Assembly (NCBI GenBank): GCA_910584865.1
Contig: CAJUCE010000030.1
Span: 1 to 34,773, forward strand
Direction: 5' to 3'
From: an uncultured Acetatifactor sp.
Lineage (GTDB): Bacteria > Bacillota > Clostridia > Lachnospirales > Lachnospiraceae
Length of the DNA stretch: 34,773 nt
Under the pieces are notes generated by a model. That model had not been told where the DNA came from. It worked only from the letters and a program-made list of their open reading frames with translations, and searched no databases. This document shows positions 22,252 to 29,878 of this stretch, piece by piece; within the stretch, counting starts at the first letter, position 1; every line of letters begins with the position of its first letter. A program made the translations under genes and the position numbers.

Positions 22252-23754
22252 CTACTGTTTTTTCAGCCTTACCACATTCCAGCTATGCTTTCCAAACACA
22301 GTAGAAAACTGCCCGTTCTCCATGCGGGAAGCATTTCCTGCCACAGGCGCCACACAGTCCGGATTGTCCTCCGTATTCACTGCCTTCAAATCGTCATTGG
22401 CCAGGATGATATGCTCCTCTACCCTGTAATCCGCAAACTGCCTCAGGTCACAGCTTACCTCCAGATCCTCCTCCAGATCCTTGTTCACCGCGAAGATGGT
22501 CAGCTCCCCCTCTTCCTCATTCCAGACGCAGACGCTGTCCAGGAAGGAGACTTCGCCGTAATTTCTGCTCTCATAGAGGGGCGCTTTCACCTGGGTGTTC
22601 AGCACCGTCCCCCTGCCGTATATACTGGCATGCATATAAGGATAGAAAATGGTCTGTCTCCAGGCCCCTGTGTCCGAAGTCATGATGGGCGCAATCACAT
22701 TCACAAGCTGTGCCAGACAGGCAATCTTCACCCTGTCTGCATGGCGGAGCAGGGTAATCAGCATGCTGCCCACCAACAGCGCGTCCTCAAAATTGTATAC
22801 ATCCTCCAGCTGATGGGGGGCCTGCACCCACTTCTCCAGCTGTGCGTCCGCCTCATTGCTGTGATACCACACATTCCACTCGTCAAAGGAAAGGTTGATC
22901 TGCTTCCTGCTGCGCTTCTTTGCTTTTACGCAGTCCGCTATGGACAGGACAGAGCTGATAAACTCGTCCATGCCCTTGGAATTTGCCAGAAATTCCGGCG
23001 TGTCATTGTCCCGGTTCCCATAGTACTGGTGGAGGGAGAGATAGTCCACCTGGTCATAGCATTCGCTTAAGACTTCATCCTCCCAGTAGCCGAAAGTATC
23101 CATCCCCAGACTGGAGCTGCCGCATGCCACCGTCTCAATATCCGGATCCATGAACTTCATCAGCCTGCTGGTCTCCGCCGCGGCGCGGCCGTATTCCTTC
23201 GCCGTCTTGTGGCCCATCTGCCAGGGCCCGTCCATTTCGTTCCCCATGCACCAGAGCCTGATGTTGTGGGGCTCCTCGTAGCCGTGCTTCCGTCTTAAGT
23301 CGCTGTAATAGCTGCCTTTTTTAAAGTTGCAGTACTCCAACAAGTCTTTGGCTTCCTCGGGCCCCCTGGTTCCCAGGTTCACGGCCATCATCACTTCCGT
23401 CCCGGCCTTCTTCGCCCAGTCGGCGAACTCATTCAGGCCGAACTGGTTGGACTCAATCACCTGCCAGGCCAGATCTACCTTCGCCGGGCGCTCCGCCCTA
23501 GGGCCTACGCCGTCCTCCCAGTGGTAGCCGGACACGAAATTCCCGCCGGGGTAGCGCACGATGGGCACCTTAAGCTCCCTCACCAGATCCAGTACGTCCT
23601 TTCGCATGCCCTGCTCGTCCGCAAAGGGGCTGCCCTCCTGATAGATGCCCTCATACACGGCCCTCCCCAGATGCTCGATGAAGGAACCGAAGATCCTTTT
23701 GTCCACCGCCCCTGTGAGGAAATATTTGTCTACGATAATCTCTGCCTTTTTCAT
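22252..23754 (-). CDS. Alpha-L-arabinofuranosidase, GH51
   Basis: 500 residues, the usual length for intracellular GH51 enzymes, without signal peptide. The acid/base is Glu173 in LWCMGNEMDGPWQ; the nucleophile is Glu292 in LSFDEWNVWYH. IFGSFIEHLGRAVYEGIY and VRYPGGNFVSGYHWEDGVGP are typical conserved blocks. It releases terminal arabinofuranose from imported arabino-oligosaccharides. The gene is divergent from an AraC-type regulator that probably controls it. No transporter or araBAD genes are in the window. The start at 23754 has a weak AGG-type site. Confidence 0.95.
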   Translation of the reverse strand: MKKAEIIVDKYFLTGAVDKRIFGSFIEHLGRAVYEGIYQEGSPFADEQGMRKDVLDLVRELKVPIVRYPGGNFVSGYHWEDGVGPRAERPAKVDLAWQVIESNQFGLNEFADWAKKAGTEVMMAVNLGTRGPEEAKDLLEYCNFKKGSYYSDLRRKHGYEEPHNIRLWCMGNEMDGPWQMGHKTAKEYGRAAAETSRLMKFMDPDIETVACGSSSLGMDTFGYWEDEVLSECYDQVDYLSLHQYYGNRDNDTPEFLANSKGMDEFISSVLSIADCVKAKKRSRKQINLSFDEWNVWYHSNEADAQLEKWVQAPHQLEDVYNFEDALLVGSMLITLLRHADRVKIACLAQLVNVIAPIMTSDTGAWRQTIFYPYMHASIYGRGTVLNTQVKAPLYESRNYGEVSFLDSVCVWNEEEGELTIFAVNKDLEEDLEVSCDLRQFADYRVEEHIILANDDLKAVNTEDNPDCVAPVAGNASRMENGQFSTVFGKHSWNVVRLKKQ

Positions 23755-24012
23755 TTTCCTGTACCTCGTTTCCGCGCCGCATTTCCGCCTCCTGCGTCAC
23801 CGGCGCTGCCTTACATTTGATGCTTCTATCATAAACCGTTCCGCTCCTGTATTCCATCTCCTTTTTTCCGTTGTGTTTGACTTTTCTTCCGGTGATGTGG
23901 TAAACTTGATTGAAAGGCTGCCGTCCGGATAATCTGCTTTCATCAGGAATCGCCGGATGATAACTGATATAACCCGTTCAGGGGAAAGCCCGGAAACACA
24001 AGGAGCACCGCC
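23755..24012. promoter_or_regulatory. Divergent control region of the arabinofuranosidase and AraC genes
   Basis: A plus-strand promoter is visible: TTGATT (23906-23911), 16-bp spacer, GATAAT (23928-23933). On the minus strand TATGAT near 23828 with a TGGAAT-like -35 at 17 bp could serve the arabinofuranosidase. No clear AraC direct-repeat operator was identified. Confidence 0.4.
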
Positions 24013-24789
24013 ATGTACAGACTGAATTTCTGCGAATACAACCGTTCCAACCAGGACTATGACACCATTTACCGCCCGGCAGGAAGCGGGGATTACCTCT
24101 TCCTCCAGTTCAAATCCCCCATGAAAGTCTATCTTGAAGACAAGATTGTGATCACAAAAGAGAACGCCTGCATCCTCTATACCCCTGGCATGCCTCAGCA
24201 CTATCAGGCCGTACACCGGTTCCGCAACAATTATCTTCACTTTTCTTCCGATGAAAGCCCTGCCCAAAGCTTTCCCATGCCGGAAAATGCGGTGTTCTAT
24301 CCGGAAAATGCCGTGCAGATCGATTCCCTGGTATCCCGCCTGCAGCAGGAGTATTTCTCCGGCCTTCCCCACCGGGAGGAAGCCGTCCATGCCCTGATGA
24401 CCCTGCTGTTCCTTTCCGTCAGCCGCAGCATGGCCCAGGAGACCGTGCAAAAGGAGGACGCGGGGCATCTCTATCCCCTGTTCCAGAGGCTGCGCCTTGA
24501 AATGCTCACCCAGTGCGAAAAGGACTGGGATGTGGAGCGACTCTGTCAGCGGGTGAATCTGGAAAAAAGCCAGTTCTATGTCTATTACCGCAGCTTCTTC
24601 TCCTCCACACCCAAAAATGACCTTCTCCGGGCCAGACTGGAGAAGGCCAGAAACCTGCTGAGCAACGAAGCCCTGCAGGTCAAGGAGGTGGCACAGCTGT
24701 GTGGTTTCGGCAGCCAGGCTCATTTTACCAGGTACTTCAAGGCCTGCTGCGGCTGTGCCCCGGGAGCGTATACGCGGCGCACAGAGTAG
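24013..24789 (+). CDS. AraC-family transcriptional regulator with cupin-like N-terminal domain
   Basis: 258 residues with CAAGGAG upstream. The N-terminal ~110 residues are an AraC sugar-binding-type cupin (GDYLFLQFKSPMKVYLEDK, ENACILYTPGMPQHY). The C-terminal region (about 155-258) has two helix-turn-helix motifs, WDVERLCQRVNLEKSQFYVYY and VKEVAQLCGFGSQAHFTRYF, and ends in the PGAY motif. Divergence from the GH51 gene implies control of arabinan or arabinoxylan use. It has a short GC stem with a T-run behind it (24788-24819), a possible weak terminator. Confidence 0.9.
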   Translation: MYRLNFCEYNRSNQDYDTIYRPAGSGDYLFLQFKSPMKVYLEDKIVITKENACILYTPGMPQHYQAVHRFRNNYLHFSSDESPAQSFPMPENAVFYPENAVQIDSLVSRLQQEYFSGLPHREEAVHALMTLLFLSVSRSMAQETVQKEDAGHLYPLFQRLRLEMLTQCEKDWDVERLCQRVNLEKSQFYVYYRSFFSSTPKNDLLRARLEKARNLLSNEALQVKEVAQLCGFGSQAHFTRYFKACCGCAPGAYTRRTE

Positions 24790-24822
24790 GCGCCCTCCTT
24801 ATTTTCCCTCCGCCTTTTTTCC

Positions 24823-25300
24823 TCATGCCTGTTTCCCTTCCGCTATTTTCACCACTCCAAAACCGCTCCCGATTTTCCCGCCCGCCAGCAGATATCTCTT
24901 CATATTCCGCTGCAGCAGGGTATCCTCCGGAAAATCCCGGATACAGGCATCGTTTCTCTTGAACACCCATTCCACATATCCGTCGTCCCGGTAATCCACC
25001 TCCAAAATCCTGAATCTGTCCTGAAATTCCAGAATACGGGAACCCGGCGGCAGCAGTTCCTTCAGCTCCGGCCCCAACAGCCAGGAATGGCACACGTAGT
25101 CCTTCTCCCGGTATTCCGGAAAATACCCGGAAAAAATGCCTTCGCTTCCTCCATGGACGCATCGCACTTCTCCCTGGACAGAACAGCGTCTGAGGGAATA
25201 TGGATCAACGTCTTCTCACAGCCTGCCGTAATCGACAACACATACCGCAGAATATTATCTCCGCTTTTGCAATATTTTCTCTGATCCCTGTAGTATTTCT
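24823..25300 (-). pseudogene. Degraded acyltransferase-like gene (C-terminal part, frameshifted)
   Basis: Two overlapping minus-strand frames read as one protein when joined at an A6/T6 run (25131-25136). The 5' part ends ...IHIPSDAVLSREKCDASMEEAKAFF. The 3' part continues SGYFPEYREKDYVCHSWLL, then LPEDTLLQR-like (FPEDTLLQRNMKRYLLAGG) and GSGFGVV. This matches in outline GNAT-like acyltransferases with a C-terminal domain, common in Lachnospiraceae. The N-terminal half is absent and a homopolymer frameshift splits the rest. The 5' boundary, near the sigma-factor promoter region, is approximate. The family name is from memory; the frameshift is seen directly. Confidence 0.6.
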
Positions 25301-25407
25301 CTCCAATATGGTAGTATATAGGTAAGGAAAACGACTTTATAAGGAAGTTTATTTCTGCACAATTCCTAAGAAACCGCCGATAATTCCCAAAAGAAAGGAG
25401 ACCCCCC

Positions 25408-25968
25408 TTGACAGAAGACGCTAAAATCATCGAACTGTTCTTTGCCCGCTCGGAAGATGCCCTGCGGGAACTGGACCTGAAATACGGCAGAATCTGCCAC
25501 CGCCTCTCCTACAATACATTAAACGACAGGCAGGATGCGGAAGAATGCGTCAACGATGCCTATCTGGGCTTATGGAACCGGATCCCGCCCGCAAAGCCTG
25601 ACCCGCTGCTGCCCTATCTGTGCCGCATCGTCCGCAATCTGTCGTTGAAACGCTATCACCGCAAAAAAGCTGCCAAAAGGGACATCGCCTGCAATGTGGC
25701 CATAGAGGAAATCGAAGCCTGCCTGGCGTCTCCGGATACCCCGGAAAGCCGTCTGGAAGCAAAAGAACTGACCCATGTCATCGAAGAATTTCTGGATACC
25801 CTGACCAGGGAAAACCGGGTGATTTTCCTGCGGCGCTACTGGTTCTGCGACAGCTGCCGGGACATCGCCGCGCAGACAGGACTCAGTGAAAAAAACATAA
25901 CTGTCCGACTCACCCGCATCCGACAAAAGCTGAAAGACTATCTGGCAGAGAGGGAGGTAATCGTATGA
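25408..25968 (+). CDS. ECF-type RNA polymerase sigma factor
   Basis: 186 residues starting at TTG 25408, selected because GAAAGGAG lies 8 nt upstream and no ATG fits. The region-2 helix is RQDAEECVNDAYLGLWNRIPP, and region 4 is FLRRYWFCDSCRDIAAQTGLSEKNITVRLTRIRQKLKDYL. It overlaps the next gene by four bases (ATGA), the classical arrangement with a cognate membrane anti-sigma or sensor partner. The signal is unknown. Confidence 0.9.
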   Translation: MTEDAKIIELFFARSEDALRELDLKYGRICHRLSYNTLNDRQDAEECVNDAYLGLWNRIPPAKPDPLLPYLCRIVRNLSLKRYHRKKAAKRDIACNVAIEEIEACLASPDTPESRLEAKELTHVIEEFLDTLTRENRVIFLRRYWFCDSCRDIAAQTGLSEKNITVRLTRIRQKLKDYLAEREVIV

Positions 25969-27296
25969 ACATGGAGATTTTTTCCGAAGCCATGAATGAA
26001 ATTGATGAAAAATATATCCGGGAAGCGCTTCAATACCGGAAGAAACCCCTGAAGCATTCTGTGCTGAAATGGGGCGCCGCTGCTGCCTGCCTCGCCCTCC
26101 TCCTTGTCCTGGGCAGCCTCTTTTTTCCTTTTCAAAGGGAAATGAAGGTATCCGCTTACACCTATGGCACGGATGAGGAAATCACAGCCGCAGGGCTGAC
26201 GCTCCTCACCGGCGCCATCAGCGACAGCGGCGAAATGACGGGAAAACCGCTGACATTCTATCTCTCCGGGGAAGACATTTCCACCGTCCGCTTCTCCTGT
26301 AAAAACGAGACGCTCTCCTTCATGGACTGGACCGGGGAATGGCCGGAATACGGAAAAGCCGGAAACTTTACCGTTGCATATGGGGCGGATGAAAGCCAGT
26401 ACAGCCTCCTGACCATCGACTGGGAACCTGATGCCCTGATCCGGGAACTCACCGACAATCCGGGCAGCGCCATAGCCTCCCTGCCGGAACAGATACGCAG
26501 CGATCTGATCGTACTGGAGATTGCCTTTTTCAACGGGAAAACTGCCACCAAGGCCATTCGGATCTCTCTTTTGGATAACGGCACTTTCTTTGCCTCCTTT
26601 GACGACTACAAGATCAGCGATACGGATGCCTTTGTCAGGCGGCCGGACAGCCGAGATATCCCCCGCAGCGCCCTTTACGCCGAAGAGACCCAGGTGTCCG
26701 TCATTGCCGACGCACCGCCTATGGTGTATGTGAGCGGCAGGCTGTATCAGCAGTCCACGAGGCAGGTTTTCTTTGAGGAAAAAAAGAGGGATTTCGTATA
26801 TCTGGGAAAGGTTGAAACGGATATCACACACAGCCGGGACAGGACAGAGGGTACCGGTACCGATGGGGATTCCCTGACAGTTCAGCACGCAACAGACGGA
26901 ATTCCCAGGCAAAATTTCCAGGCAAATCACCCCATTGTGGGAGCGGAAATCTATCAGTATGGAGATGATATCGTAGTGTTAATTGACGGAAAATACTGGC
27001 TCTACGAAGCCGTGGACAGTGAGCCTGCCGCGAACTCCCAGGCTGAAGAACCGGGCGGGCTTTCAGGAGAAAACAGGACTTCGGAAGAAATCCTGTCTGC
27101 AGCGGAAGAAGCCGCCCGCGCTTACTACGCAGAAACCGTCCTGGAAGTCATTTCCATGGAGCTGAAAAGCCTGACAGAAGACACAATCCTGTTCTCCGTT
27201 TCCGTAAAAAAGGACGGCATTGTCCAGGAACCCGAACGCAGCATTACATTGCAGTTGATTCTGGGGACGTGGGAGGTGGTAAACGAGGGGTATTAA
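25965..27296 (+). CDS. Single-span membrane protein, probable anti-sigma/sensor partner of the ECF factor
   Basis: 443 residues. A short cytoplasmic N-terminus with the helix IDEKYIREALQYRKKP is followed by one membrane span (about 33-55, LKWGAAAACLALLLVLGSLFF). A large extracytoplasmic part of about 385 residues is rich in beta-strand-like segments. No ZAS zinc motif (HxxxCxxC) is visible, so it is not a classical zinc anti-sigma factor. The short N-terminal segment would be the sigma-binding part and the outer domain the sensor. The assignment rests on coupling (ATGA overlap) and topology. The final ~70 residues (EEILSAAEEAARAYYAETV...) resemble a small separate domain. Confidence 0.7.
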   Translation: MNMEIFSEAMNEIDEKYIREALQYRKKPLKHSVLKWGAAAACLALLLVLGSLFFPFQREMKVSAYTYGTDEEITAAGLTLLTGAISDSGEMTGKPLTFYLSGEDISTVRFSCKNETLSFMDWTGEWPEYGKAGNFTVAYGADESQYSLLTIDWEPDALIRELTDNPGSAIASLPEQIRSDLIVLEIAFFNGKTATKAIRISLLDNGTFFASFDDYKISDTDAFVRRPDSRDIPRSALYAEETQVSVIADAPPMVYVSGRLYQQSTRQVFFEEKKRDFVYLGKVETDITHSRDRTEGTGTDGDSLTVQHATDGIPRQNFQANHPIVGAEIYQYGDDIVVLIDGKYWLYEAVDSEPAANSQAEEPGGLSGENRTSEEILSAAEEAARAYYAETVLEVISMELKSLTEDTILFSVSVKKDGIVQEPERSITLQLILGTWEVVNEGY

Positions 27297-27394
27297 GCTA
27301 CAACACTGCCCTGGCTTTTTTCTATCGTATCATTCAAACTCCGCAAACCTGGGCATAAACCTGCTCCTGCTGAATACGCCGCACATTATCCCAT

Positions 27395-27903
27395 AGCGGA
27401 AAATATGTGGAGATTTGGAATAATGTTTTCATGCAGTTCAACAAGGAGGCTGACGGTACTTTTACGGAGCTGAAGCAGAAAAATGTGGATACGGGAATGG
27501 GCCTGGAGCGCGTGTTGACGATTTTGAACGGGAAAACCAATGTGTACGACACAGGGTTATTTCTTCCCATTATGCAAATGCTTGAAGAAATTCTGGAAAA
27601 GGATCCGAACGCTTAAGATTTGATTTTTCTTCTGGCCGAAAGGTCACAAAGGAAGAATTGGAGAGAGTCGAGGATATCGTAAATGAGGTTATCCGGAAAA
27701 GGATTGATGTCATTCTGGAAGAAATGACTCCTGAGAGGGCTTATGAAGAAGGCGCTGTGGGCGTTTTTTCGGAGAAATATGCCGAAATGGTAAAAGTGTA
27801 CACAATCCCCGGATATTCTAAGGAAATCTGCGGCGGTCCCCATGCGAAAAATACCGGAGAGCTTGTTTCTTTTAAAATTATAAAGGAAGAGGCATCCTCG
27901 TAG
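27395..27903 (+). pseudogene. alaS: Remnant of an alanyl-tRNA synthetase gene with large internal deletion
   Basis: Fragment 1 (about 27395-27612) reads YVEIWNNVFMQFNKE, then QKNVDTGMGLERV, the end of the AlaS catalytic domain. At about 27612 the frame jumps to fragment 2 (to 27903), LRFDFSSGRKVTKEE ... CGGPHAKNTGELVSFKI, the editing domain with its metal-binding Cys/His motif. Around 300 codons between the two, roughly the first 160 residues and the C-terminal domain are missing, and the join is out of frame. Clearly dead. A full alaS must exist elsewhere; this was probably an extra paralogue. Confidence 0.85.
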
Positions 27904-28037
27904 AGGATCATTCAGCACAAATCAGGCAAATAATGGAAAAAATTCAGCACCACCGTTTTGAAACCATGCTGCTTCATAAAATGTTTCCTTAAAATAAAGA
28001 CGCATTAATATTCAGAAAATAATGCTTCACAAATCCA
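27904..28037. other. Short gap before the Uma2 gene
   Basis: No recognisable gene. A 31-codon open stretch (to TAA about 27992) follows the alaS remnant but does not look like AlaS. Confidence 0.4.
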
Positions 28038-28066
28038 TTGTTTTATACTGTAGACTCTGGTATAAT
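28038..28066 (+). promoter_or_regulatory. Promoter of the Uma2-like gene
   Basis: TTGTTT (28038-28043), 17-bp spacer, TATAAT (28061-28066); start codon 47 bp further on, with GGAAAGGAAG upstream. Confidence 0.7.
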
Positions 28067-28112
28067 CTGCATAAAATAGAAAGCCTAATACTCAGGAAAG
28101 GAAGCGTTATCC

Positions 28113-28670
28113 ATGTCGGCACAGCCTCAATTTCAAATTACCACCTTAGAACAATATGAAGCCCTCCCGGAAGATGTCCGGGCGGAAGTATTTGACGGCC
28201 AGATTTATTACATGGCCAGCCCGTCGCAAATCCACCAGACACTCCTCACGGAGCTGCTTGTATCCATCCGCAACTACCTCCGGAAAAAAGGGGGAGAATG
28301 CCAGGTATTCCCCGCTCCATTCGATGTAAAACTGTCAGACCGTCCCCTCACGGTGGTACAGCCCGACATCATGATTGTGTGCGATAAAAACAAACTGGAT
28401 AGAAAGCGCTGTAACGGCGCCCCGGATTTTATCATCGAGATTGTCTCCCCCGGCAATCCGTCAGACGAATATATCCGTAAAGCATTCTACTACAAAAACG
28501 CCGGAGTCCGTGAGTATTGGATTGTGGATCCCCGCCGGAAGACCGTGACCGTAAATTATTTTGAGGCTGATATCGTAAGCGTCCAGTATCCCTTTGATTC
28601 CGTTATCAAGGTTAATATCTATGACGATTTGCTGATTAACTTCTCAGAGATTGCCGATCTGATTATTTAG
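28113..28670 (+). CDS. Uma2-family (DUF820) restriction-endonuclease-fold protein
   Basis: 185 residues, typical length. The PD-(D/E)XK core is visible: VVQPDIMIV (Asp85) and PDFIIEIVSP (Glu109), followed by helix YIRKAFYYKNAGVREYWIVDP. Uma2 proteins are numerous in Cyanobacteria and scattered in Bacillota. They are linked to mobile DNA, and their exact role is not established. No partner gene or toxin-antitoxin arrangement is visible. It has its own promoter and is probably expressed alone. Confidence 0.9.
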   Translation: MSAQPQFQITTLEQYEALPEDVRAEVFDGQIYYMASPSQIHQTLLTELLVSIRNYLRKKGGECQVFPAPFDVKLSDRPLTVVQPDIMIVCDKNKLDRKRCNGAPDFIIEIVSPGNPSDEYIRKAFYYKNAGVREYWIVDPRRKTVTVNYFEADIVSVQYPFDSVIKVNIYDDLLINFSEIADLII

Positions 28671-28929
28671 CACAAGGAGGCAGAAAAAATACGTAAAATA
28701 GCCAAAATCTACCCTGGCCATAATACATCTGCTAAATATGGCTTATGTGAAGAAATCCGTCCAGGACCTGAAAGCCGGGAAAGACACCGCATCAACGATG
28801 CAAGACCGCCTCGTTTACCATATGGAAAATGGGCGGCTTTACATCGCCCATTGCAAAGGTCATTATGGAGATAAACAGCTCACTCCTCTTCCCTCCTCAC
28901 CCTGCCCAAACTTGCCGCCAGCCCCAACA
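28671..28929. other. Unassigned stretch after the Uma2 gene
   Basis: An open frame from ATG 28738 (78 codons) begins MAYVKKSVQDLKAGKD and looks coding for about 48 residues before turning into low-complexity sequence antisense to the decayed receiver gene. It may be the fragment of a lost gene. No ribosome site or family was recognised. Confidence 0.35.
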
Positions 28930-29108
28930 ATCCCATCAAGCTCCGGCATCATAATGTCCAGTATGACGAGCTGATAGTTATTCTCTTCCAGTTTTGCCAG
29001 ACCGTCCCTCCCCAGGTAACAGCAGTCGGCTTCTATGTTTTCCTACAGGACGCTCTTTTGAATCAGAGCGCCCAGTTCCCTGTCGTCTATCAGCAGAATC
29101 CTGTTCAT
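28930..29108 (-). pseudogene. Response-regulator receiver fragment with an amber codon
   Basis: ATG 29108 has ACAGGAGG upstream and encodes MNRILLIDDRELGALIQKSVL, then TAG, then ENIEADCCYLGRDG ... YQLVILDIMMPELDGI. The phospho-acceptor Asp motif (LVILDIMMPELDG) is present, but the sequence stops resembling a receiver at about 28930, half-way through the domain. The TAG replaces what is probably CAG (Gln). Truncated and interrupted, so non-functional. Confidence 0.75.
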
Positions 29109-29205
29109 GCCGTCCTCCTGTCCTGAAGCTGCCCTTCCTGTTCTCTCCCTGACCGGCAAATGTTTAGAACAAATGCCAAATCAAAACGCTGTCTTCCCCT
29201 GCCCG

Positions 29206-29793
29206 TCACATTTCCGCCGTCACCGAAGCCACGGTCTCTGCCGCTTCCACCACCCCGGGCCCCTCGGACATCACTTCCCCGTTTTCCGCTGTTTCCCCGG
29301 GATCCTCATATGCTTTCTCCTCCTCGTCCTCCCATAGAGAATCGTATTTCTCCTTCTTCTGCCGCTGTACCATGGCTCCGATGCTTTTCGCCGTCTGGTA
29401 CATTTCTTCACTATATTCCATAAGCTTTTTCTCGTCGGCAGCAGGTACGATGGCGCCCCGCATAATGCGGCGGGCCACCTCCATAATCTTCGCCATATCT
29501 ACCGCGTAATCCTCCGCTGCATCCGCCTGCTGCTCCGCTGCCGCATTATTCCAATAGGCGCAGTACTGCTCCGCCAGATCGCTTAAGTAATCCTGGTAGT
29601 CCTCCTGCTTCTCCTTCAGGGCATCCAGGGTCAGCTCCAGAGTAGCTGCCTCCGATTCGTACTGTTCCTTCCCGTCCGGATGCGCTTCCATCCGGCGGCG
29701 GAGAGTCTGCAGCTGCTTTGACACAGATGCCCTCTCCTTCTGATATGCCCTTACCTGCTCTCTGTAAACCGCCTATGCTTCTCCTATCTTCAT
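29206..29793 (-). pseudogene. Coiled-coil protein gene with an early amber codon
   Basis: The probable original start is ATG 29793 (CAGGAGGGAAGCGGG upstream): MKIGEA, then TAG at 29773-29775, then AVYREQVRAYQKERASV in the same frame. The body is highly helical (RRRMEAHPDGKEQYESEAATL...) with a conserved-looking centre (MAKIMEVARRIMRGAIVPA, EKKLMEYSEEMYQTAKSIG) and an acidic Glu/Ala/Val-rich tail. It may still be made from GTG 29724, which has AAGGAG 10 nt upstream, giving 172 residues. I do not know a function; similar proteins appear to be common in Lachnospiraceae. It precedes the giant surface-protein gene's end. Confidence 0.6.
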
Positions 29794-29878
29794 CCCGCTT
29801 CCCTCCTGTATGCTGATATGATTACCCCTATTTTACTCCACATAAGCACAAAAAGCACGGAAAAGATAGTAATTTCTG

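Noticed and set aside
720..29775. Stop-codon reassignment (TAG/TAA read as Gln)
   Set aside because: Intact genes in the window use TAG as their normal stop (for example at 16231, 24789 and 28670) and CAG/CAA are used freely for Gln.
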